A DNA stretch of 11,880 bases. Source: Clostridiales bacterium (lineage in GTDB: Bacteria > Bacillota > Clostridia > Lachnospirales > Anaerotignaceae). The stretch spans positions 1-11,880 of the forward strand of contig JAJQDF010000137.1 of assembly GCA_021202325.1 (NCBI GenBank), in the 5' to 3' direction. A model generated the notes under the pieces. The model saw nothing but the letters and a program-made list of their open reading frames with translations, was not told the DNA's origin and did no database searches. Positions 1-5,800 of this stretch are shown one piece after another (positions within the stretch are counted from its first letter, which is position 1; each line of letters begins with the position of its first letter). A program made the position numbers and the translations under genes.

Positions 1-2
1 TT

Positions 3-85
3 GAAAAGTTTCTACTGGAACTTTTCGATTTGCCGCCGACAATCAAGATGAAATCGCAGATTTCATCTTAAAGCGCCCTGCGCTT
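3..85. repeat. Three consecutive inverted repeats downstream of the GntR gene
   Basis: Going up the coordinates: GAAAAGTT/AACTTTTC (3-10 and 19-26, 8-nt loop), AAGATGAAAT/ATTTCATCTT (45-54 and 60-69, 5-nt loop, perfect 10 bp) and AAGCGC/GCGCTT (71-76 and 80-85, 3-nt loop). The last overlaps the GntR stop codon. None is followed by a proper T-run on the minus strand, so no standard terminator is visible for the ispE-GntR unit inside the window. The set looks like a structured intergenic element, perhaps a dispersed repeat cut by the window edge. That interpretation is inference; the repeats themselves are plain. Confidence 0.7.
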
Positions 86-749
86 ACAGCGACTTCAGTA
101 TCTCGATCGCCTGGTCGTCAATATGCTCCCTGCTCACCGCTCTCGCTCTGGCCGCATCTCTTCTTTCAAAGGCCTTTATCAGCTCAAGATGGTGCTGGTT
201 GGGCACAGATACGTCGGAAAGCAGTTTCAGATATGTAATTCTGTATTTGTATATCTGTATGGAAATGTTGCTTATCATCTGAACCAGCTTATCGTTCTTT
301 GTTGCGTTGAATATAATGTCGTGGAAGTGTGTGTCAGCCTCAAGAACGGCCTCTCTGTCGCCGTTGTCAAAGTTCGTAACAAAATCGTTGTTGGCCTTTT
401 TAAGCTCGTTTATTTCCTGTTTTGTTATGTTTTCAGCTGCAAGTCCTGCTGCCAGCTCCTCAAGGGCCTTTCTTATCTCGAGAATGTCCTTGATGTCCTT
501 TTCGCTCATGGCTCTTACCTGGGCGCCCTTTCTGGGAATGAGGTCAACAAGGTTTTCAATCTCCAGCATACGAAGCGCCTCTCTAATGGGTGTACGGCTT
601 ACGCCAAGCTCTTCCGCCAGCTGATTTTCCAGAAGTCTTTCGCCGGGTTTGAAACGGCCGGAAAGTATTCCGTCCTTAATGGCGTTAAAGACAACGTCCC
701 TGAGGGGAAGGTATTCGTTTTCGGTTATTTTTACTTTGTAATCAGGCAT
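84..749 (-). CDS. GntR-family transcriptional regulator, FadR subfamily (FCD domain)
   Basis: A 221-residue DNA-binding regulator. The N-terminal winged helix-turn-helix spans about residues 15-78, with GVSRTPIREALRMLE (49-63) as the recognition-helix block and a wing near LIPRKGAQV (70-78). The C-terminal all-helical FCD ligand domain spans about 84-210. It keeps the expected metal-binding set of such domains: D139 and H143 in ADTHFHD, H187, and H209 in REHI. The usual ligands of the subfamily are small organic acids; none can be named here. The ATG has AGGAG 9 nt upstream, overlapping the ispE stop. Being the second gene after ispE, it shares the ispE promoter, which carries TTGTATACAA-type palindromes that could be its own operator. 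Whether it controls isoprenoid synthesis or something outside the window is unknown. Confidence 0.92.
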   Translation of the reverse strand: MPDYKVKITENEYLPLRDVVFNAIKDGILSGRFKPGERLLENQLAEELGVSRTPIREALRMLEIENLVDLIPRKGAQVRAMSEKDIKDILEIRKALEELAAGLAAENITKQEINELKKANNDFVTNFDNGDREAVLEADTHFHDIIFNATKNDKLVQMISNISIQIYKYRITYLKLLSDVSVPNQHHLELIKAFERRDAARARAVSREHIDDQAIEILKSL

Positions 750-761
750 ATTTTATCTCTC

Positions 762-1628
762 CTAAGCATTGAAAATTTTTGTTAAAATTACATCTCTTAA
801 ATTAAATTTGGCTTTAATATTGTTTGCGGCAACGGCGGCTTTTTTCTTGCTGTCGAAAATTCCGAATACGGTGGGGCCGCTTCCGCTCATAAGGGCACCT
901 AGCGCACCGTTTTTTATAAGCTCGGCCTTAATCTCGCCGATCATGGGGCACATGGGGATTGATGCCGCCTCGAGGACATTGGACAGGCCGTCGGCCACTG
1001 CACGGATATCTCCGGCGTTTATGGCGTTTATGACAGCCTCCGTATCCGGATGATAGTCAATATCTATGCTGTCCAATGCCTTATAGACTGCCGGTGTGGA
1101 AAGGCTGATCATGGGCTTTGCCAAAACAATCCATGCCTGCGGACAGGGGTTCAGCCGGGTGAGAATCTCGCCTCTGCCCTCGGCCAATGCCGTGCCACGC
1201 ATTAGGCAGTAAGGAACATCGCTTCCCAGCTTCAAAGCAATCTTCGCCATATCCTGACGGTTTATTTTCAGGCCGAACAATATATTCATGCCGTACAGCA
1301 CCGATGCGCAGTCACTGCTTCCTCCGGCAAGGCCTGCCGCCACAGGAATGGACTTATTCAGCTCGATGAACACACCGCTTTCTATGCCGTACATTGAGCG
1401 GATAATATCGGCGGCTCTGAATGCCAAATTCCTGTTATCGGCGGGCAGCCATTCCAAATTAGATTTTAGTTTAACATAGGGCTTATCAATCTTTTTTATG
1501 TACACCCGGTCGTAAAGCTCGACGGTCTGCATAATCATTTTCAGCTCGTGATAGCCATCGTCCCTAACGCCGGTGACATCAAGGGTTAGATTGATTTTAG
1601 CTCTGGATTTCAGATTTATATAGTTCAT
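762..1628 (-). CDS. ispE: 4-diphosphocytidyl-2-C-methyl-D-erythritol kinase
   Basis: GHMP-superfamily kinase and fourth step of the MEP pathway: it phosphorylates CDP-methylerythritol at the 2-hydroxyl with ATP. From the ATG it is 288 residues, the normal length (283 in E. coli). Motif 1 is at 9-14 (RAKINL, with K11 the conserved lysine). The ATP-binding motif 2 is PVAAGLAGGSSD at 95-106. D137 in GSDVPY is the expected catalytic aspartate. Motif 3 is MSGSGPTVFG at 247-256. The start is set at ATG 1628 because AGGTG lies 5 nt upstream and the family N-terminus begins here; the frame runs on to a TTG at 1673 but those 15 residues are not family-like. The gene is followed after 12 nt by a GntR regulator in the same transcript, and its stop overlaps that gene's ribosome-binding site. 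Confidence 0.96.
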   Translation of the reverse strand: MNYINLKSRAKINLTLDVTGVRDDGYHELKMIMQTVELYDRVYIKKIDKPYVKLKSNLEWLPADNRNLAFRAADIIRSMYGIESGVFIELNKSIPVAAGLAGGSSDCASVLYGMNILFGLKINRQDMAKIALKLGSDVPYCLMRGTALAEGRGEILTRLNPCPQAWIVLAKPMISLSTPAVYKALDSIDIDYHPDTEAVINAINAGDIRAVADGLSNVLEAASIPMCPMIGEIKAELIKNGALGALMSGSGPTVFGIFDSKKKAAVAANNIKAKFNLRDVILTKIFNA

Positions 1629-1633
1629 CACAT

Positions 1634-1638
1634 CACCT
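1634..1638 (-). promoter_or_regulatory. ispE ribosome-binding site that decides the start
   Basis: AGGTG on the minus strand lies 5 nt before the ATG at 1628. The open frame extends upstream to a TTG at 1673, but that codon lies inside the TTGTACAA repeat with no ribosome-binding sequence, so the ATG at 1628 is preferred. Confidence 0.75.
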
Positions 1639-1654
1639 AGTGAATTTATATCAA

Positions 1655-1694
1655 TACAATTATTATTGTACAACGATTGTATACAAAATACAAT
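1655..1694. promoter_or_regulatory. Cluster of TTGTA/TACAA inverted repeats, putative GntR operator
   Basis: Within 40 bp there are TACAAT-TATT-ATTGTA (1655-1670), TTGTACAA (1666-1673), TTGTATACAA (1677-1686) and another ATACAAT (1688-1694). The TTGTATACAA palindrome fits the loose T-GT/AC-A symmetry known for FadR-subfamily GntR operators. The cluster covers the proposed promoter of ispE and the GntR gene, so autorepression is the simplest reading. The binding itself is inferred. Confidence 0.5.
1665..1693 (-). promoter_or_regulatory. Probable promoter of the ispE-GntR unit
   Basis: On the minus strand, a -35-like TTGTAT (1688-1693), a 17-nt spacer and a -10-like TACAAT (1665-1670) lie about 37 nt before the ispE start, with an AT-rich stretch upstream (1701-1760). 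The elements are imperfect, and other pairings in this AT-rich region are possible, for example TTGTAC with TATAAA further downstream. A promoter here is expected because the preceding gene ends in a strong terminator. Confidence 0.5.
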
Positions 1695-1770
1695 AGCCTA
1701 AACAAAAATTTTTTACATAAATTTAATTAATCTTTATTATAGGTTCATTAGTTTATTAAATACATAAGTA

Positions 1771-1801
1771 TTAAAAAATGGCAGGAAGTTTCCCTCCTGC
1801 C
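1771..1801 (-). terminator. Intrinsic terminator of the serine acetyltransferase gene
   Basis: Starting 19 nt after the stop codon, the minus strand has GGCAGGA and TCCTGCC as a perfect 7-bp GC-rich stem with an 8-nt loop, followed by A and six Ts. This is a textbook rho-independent terminator. It separates the gene from ispE and works in the minus direction only, because the other side lacks a T-run on the plus strand. Confidence 0.92.
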
Positions 1802-1820
1802 AAAACATACTATTTAAATG

Positions 1821-2723
1821 TCACTCGTCCGTTCGTATTATAAGCTCGGGAGCCTTCATGCTTACATAGCTGTTTTTCTCCACAGAGCTTGTTATGAAAA
1901 GATTGCCCCCAAGAACCGAGTTTTCGCCAATGACGGTGTCTCCGCCAAGAACCGATGTATTGGAATATATCGTTACGTTATCCTCAACGGTGGGGTGTCT
2001 TTTTACACCTGAGAGCGACTGCCCTTTTCGGGGCGAAAGTGCGCCGAGGGTTACGCCCTGATAAATTTTGACGTTGTTACCGATGTTGGTTGTTTCGCCG
2101 ATAACTATTCCGGTGCCGTGGTCTATAAAGAAATATTCGCCTATTTCCGCACCGGGGTTTATGTCGATGCCGGTTTTTCCGTGGGCGTACTCGGTCATCA
2201 TTCTCGGCACAAAGAGAACCTTTCTTTTGTACAGCTCATGGGCAATCCTATACACAAATATGGCATAGAAGCCCGGGTATGACAACACAATTTCCGATTT
2301 GCTGGATGCGGCAGGATCGCCCTCGAAGTTGGCTGTAACGTCCTTCAGGAGCATTTCCTGCAGGCTCGGCAGTTCATTTATAAATTCATCGCAAATTTTG
2401 TCCAGCTCTTCCGGTTCAAAAACGTTTTTTACGCCCGTACACTTACACAGCGAGAATGCCAATTCAAGCTGAGTTTTGAGCTGATAGTAAATACTTATGA
2501 GTGTTTTCTCAATAAATTCCTCGGCGGTCATGCCCTTAAGGGAATTTACTCCGAAATATGCCGGGAAAAGTATTTTCTCGACCTCATTAAGTATTTCCAC
2601 TATCTCGTTCCTATCCGGAAGCTTCATCTCTCCGCAATAAATAGGCATATCCTTTTGACAGGCATAATTACAAGCGATTCTGTCGACAGCATTTTTGAAT
2701 GTAGTTTCTTTTCCTGTAACCAT
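1821..2723 (-). CDS. cysE: Serine O-acetyltransferase, long form
   Basis: Transfers an acetyl group from acetyl-CoA to L-serine, giving O-acetylserine for cysteine synthesis; it acts in the cytosol. The 300-residue protein has an N-terminal helical domain (about 1-150) and a C-terminal left-handed beta-helix of hexapeptide repeats (about 183-285). Family blocks are DHGTGIVIGET at 201-211 with catalytic H202, its partner D187 in GIDINP (DIHP is usual), YQGVTLGA (221-228) and KRHPTVEDN (241-249). The C-terminus ends IIRTDE and lacks the terminal Ile that docks into cysteine synthase in E. coli. Six cysteines (18, 22, 30, 93, 95, 111) lie in the N-terminal domain. The ATG has GAGG 8 nt upstream. 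The gene stands alone with its own promoter and terminator. The EpsC-like long form is common in Clostridia and Bacteroidetes; the function is secure, the symbol is by family. Confidence 0.94.
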   Translation of the reverse strand: MVTGKETTFKNAVDRIACNYACQKDMPIYCGEMKLPDRNEIVEILNEVEKILFPAYFGVNSLKGMTAEEFIEKTLISIYYQLKTQLELAFSLCKCTGVKNVFEPEELDKICDEFINELPSLQEMLLKDVTANFEGDPAASSKSEIVLSYPGFYAIFVYRIAHELYKRKVLFVPRMMTEYAHGKTGIDINPGAEIGEYFFIDHGTGIVIGETTNIGNNVKIYQGVTLGALSPRKGQSLSGVKRHPTVEDNVTIYSNTSVLGGDTVIGENSVLGGNLFITSSVEKNSYVSMKAPELIIRTDE

Positions 2724-2759
2724 AGTTTAGCCTCTTTTCGTGAATAGATTTTTGTTTCC

Positions 2760-2789
2760 CATAATTCCTAGGGATATACTATGGTATTA
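2760..2789 (-). promoter_or_regulatory. Putative operator over the start site, CymR-like
   Basis: Reading the minus strand, TAATACC overlaps the -10 and CTAGGAATTATG lies just past the predicted start; the two form a partial palindrome (14 of 24 positions symmetric, outer arms ATnCC and GGnAT). A third related half-site, CTAGGTAT, lies at the upstream edge of the -35 (2813-2820). From memory, a TAAWNC half followed by a GGAATT half resembles sites of CymR, the Rrf2-family cysteine regulator of Bacillus and Staphylococcus. That identification is inference. The position would block the promoter when occupied. Confidence 0.45.
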
Positions 2790-2813
2790 TATCAGCTTTA
2801 TTTGTTTTGTCAA
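2786..2813 (-). promoter_or_regulatory. Sigma-A promoter of the serine acetyltransferase gene
   Basis: The minus strand has a perfect -35 TTGACA (2808-2813), a 16-nt spacer and a perfect -10 TATAAT (2786-2791). A TG one base upstream of the -10 makes it an extended -10 as well. Transcription would start near 2779, giving a leader of about 55 nt. That leader is too short for a T-box or riboswitch. This is the strongest promoter in the window. Confidence 0.88.
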
Positions 2814-2849
2814 TACCTAGTAAACCACTTTGTATTTGTTTAATTTCGC

Positions 2850-2883
2850 ATACAACAACGGCACAGCCCATAAAGCCATACCG
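2850..2883 (-). terminator. Probable intrinsic terminator after polC
   Basis: Starting 12 nt after the polC stop, the minus-strand RNA can fold into a 10-bp stem (CGGUAUGGCU with GGCUGUGCCG) around a 5-nt loop. Several of the pairs are G-U wobbles. It is followed by UUGUUGUAU rather than a clean U-run. Its position between the long operon and the next promoter fits a terminator, but the weak stem and interrupted tract suggest leaky termination, with possible read-through into the serine acetyltransferase gene. Confidence 0.5.
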
Positions 2884-2895
2884 TATATAACATTA

Positions 2896-5800
2896 TTAAA
2901 AATCAAAAAGTGAAATCTGATCCGATTCGGGTATTCCTTTCAGTACACCGTTTTCCTTGAGCATATCAATTATGGATGCGCCGGCGGATGTTCTGGATTT
3001 AAATTCCTCTATAGTCTTAAATTCGCCGCCGGAATCTCTGCCGTCCACAATGCTCTGTGCGGCGGTTACGCCAAGTCCCTGAAGGGAGTTGAACGGTGGA
3101 ATGAGAAGGCCGTCCTCTGTGACCTTAAATTTCTTTGCATCGGACTTATATAGGTCTATAGGCAGGAAGTTGAAGCCTCTCTCGTAGAATTCTATTACAC
3201 TTTCCAAAACCGTGGCTTTATTCTGATCCTTGGCTGTTGCATCGTTGCCCTTCTGCTCTATTTCCCTGAGGGCGGCCTTAGCCACTTCTTTACCCTTGCA
3301 CATGCATGAATAGTCAAAATCCTCAGCCGCACGCACTGTGAAATATGTTGCATAATATGCCTCGGGATAATTAATTTTGAAATAGGCTATTCTGTAGGCC
3401 ATCATTACGTAGGCTGCGGCGTGTGCCTTAGGGAACATGTACTTTATTTTTTGGCAGCTGTCTATATACCACTGGGGAACATCGTGTTCCTTCATGTACT
3501 CTATGTCTTCGTCGGCAAGGCCTTTGCCCTTACGAACCTTTTCCATAATTTTGAAGGCTTTTTTGTTTTCCAATCCCTTTGTTATAAGGTAGCTCATTAT
3601 GCTGTCTCGTGTTGCAATGGTTTCCTTAAGGGTAATTGTTCCGTTTTCAATAAGCTCCTGGGCGTTGCCAATCCAAACGTTGGTGCCGTGGGAAAGTCCG
3701 GATATTCTCAAAAGGTCTGAAAATGTCTCGGGCTTGGTATCAATGAGCATTTTTCTAACGAATTTTGTGCCAAACTCCGGTACTCCCAATGTACCCGTCG
3801 GGCAATTTATTTGTTCTGCGGTAACTCCCAATGCCTCCGGTGAGCGGAAAAGCGACATTGTCTCCTTGTCGTCCAGCGGCACGTCCTGTGGATTGACACC
3901 GGTTATATCATAAAGCATACGAATAAACGTAGGATCATCATGGCCGAGAAGGTCAAGCTTAAGTATTCGTCCGCTTATAGAGTGATAATCGAAATGCGTT
4001 GTTATTATCGTTGAGTTCACGTCATCAGCTGGGTGCTGTATGGGGCAGAACTCGTATATATCCTTGTCCTTCGGCACTATCATAAGGCCGCCGGGGTGCT
4101 GTCCTGTGGTCCTTTTTACGCCGGTACAGCCTCTGACAAGGCGGTTCATTTCTGCGTTATGCAGTGTCAGGTTATGGTCATCAACATATCTTTTTACATA
4201 TCCATAGGCTGTTTTGTCTGCCAATGTGCCTATTGTTCCGGCCTTGAATACATGTCCTTTGCCGAAAAGCACTTCAGTGTATGCATGGGCCTGCTGCTGA
4301 TATTCGCCAGAGAAGTTAAGGTCGATATCAGGCTCCTTATCTCCATCGAAACCAAGAAATGTCTCAAAGGGTATGTCGTGGCCGTCCTTCTTAAGCATTG
4401 TACCGCATTTCGGGCAAACCTTGTCGGGCATATCCACACCGGAGCCCCCCTGCATGAATACCTTCTGGACTTCCTCCGACTCAAAATCAGAATACTTGCA
4501 GTTGGGGCATACATAGTGCGGCGGCAGAGAATTTACCTCAGTGATACCTGTCATATTCGCCACAAAGGATGAACCTACAGAACCTCGAGAGCCAACAAGA
4601 TAGCCGTCCTCATTGGACTTCCAAACAAGCTTCTGGGCAATAATATACATAACCGAGAATCCGTTTTTGATAATGGATTTAAGCTCCTTATCCAGTCTTT
4701 CCTCAACAATTTTAGGCAAAGGATCGCCGTATATGGAATGGGCTTTGTCCATTGCTATCTGCTGAATCTGTTCCTCAGCACCTTCAATTTTAGGCGGGAA
4801 TGTGCCGTCTGGTACTGGCTTTATCTGCTCTATCATGTCGGCAATGAGATTTGTATTTGTTATTACTATTTCCTTTGCCTTTTCCTCTCCCAAATAATAG
4901 AACTCTCTCAGCATTTCTTCCGTCGTTCTGAAATACAGCGGCGGCTGTCTTTCGGCATCCTCGAAGCCCTTGGCGTACATAAGTATTTTTCTGAATACGG
5001 CATCCTCCGGTTCAAGGAAATGGCAGTCGCAGGTGGCCACAACAGGCTTATTATATTCCTCGCCGAGGCTGACAATCTTTCTGTTGAAGTTTTTGATATC
5101 CTCCACGGAATTGACAACCGGCACTTTGTCCGAATCTATCATGAACATATTGTTGCCAAGGGGCTGAATTTCCAAATAGTCATAGAAATTAACCAGATTT
5201 TCGATATATTCCTTGGGCTTCATGTCAAGCAGAGCCCTGTACAGCTCCCCGGCCTCGCAGGCGCTTCCGACAATAAGTCCCTCTCTGTACTGTATAAGCT
5301 TGCTTTTCGGTATTCTCGGCTGTTTATGGAAATATTCCAAATTGGACATGGAAATAAGCTCATAGAGATTTCTCAGTCCCTTAAGATTTTTAACAAGTAT
5401 TATAGTATGGTAGGACTTAAGCTTGTTGTAGTTTACAGTTCTGCTGGAATATATATTTATATCATCTATGTTATGTACGTCGTTTTCCTCGAGCATTTCC
5501 ACAAGCTTAAGGAATATTTCAGCCGTAGCTTCCGCATCGTTTACGGTTCTGTGGTGTCCCTCAAGGCTTACGCCAAGCCTTTTTGCCACAATATCAAGCT
5601 TATGTTTTTTGAGATCCTTTAAAAGCGTCCTTGACAGCTCCAGTGTATCAAGTATGGTGTTATGCACACCGGTTATTCCTAGCTCATCGGCTTTTATCCT
5701 TATGAATCCGGTGTCAAATGAAGCATTATGCGCCACAAGCACCGCATCGCCGACAAACTCAAGAAATTCCGGCAGAACAACATCTATTTTTCTCTGTCCC

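Noticed and set aside
123..785. Plus-strand open frame of 220 codons opposite the GntR gene
   Set aside because: It is the mirror of a well-supported regulator, has no recognisable domain, and its low-complexity hydrophobic/Cys-rich composition is typical of an antisense shadow.
1780..1801. Bidirectional use of the terminator hairpin
   Set aside because: On the plus strand the stem is not followed by a T-run and no plus-strand gene enters it.
2724..2779. Possible T-box or cysteine riboswitch leader before serine acetyltransferase
   Set aside because: The predicted leader is only about 55 nt and shows no T-box sequence or antiterminator structure.
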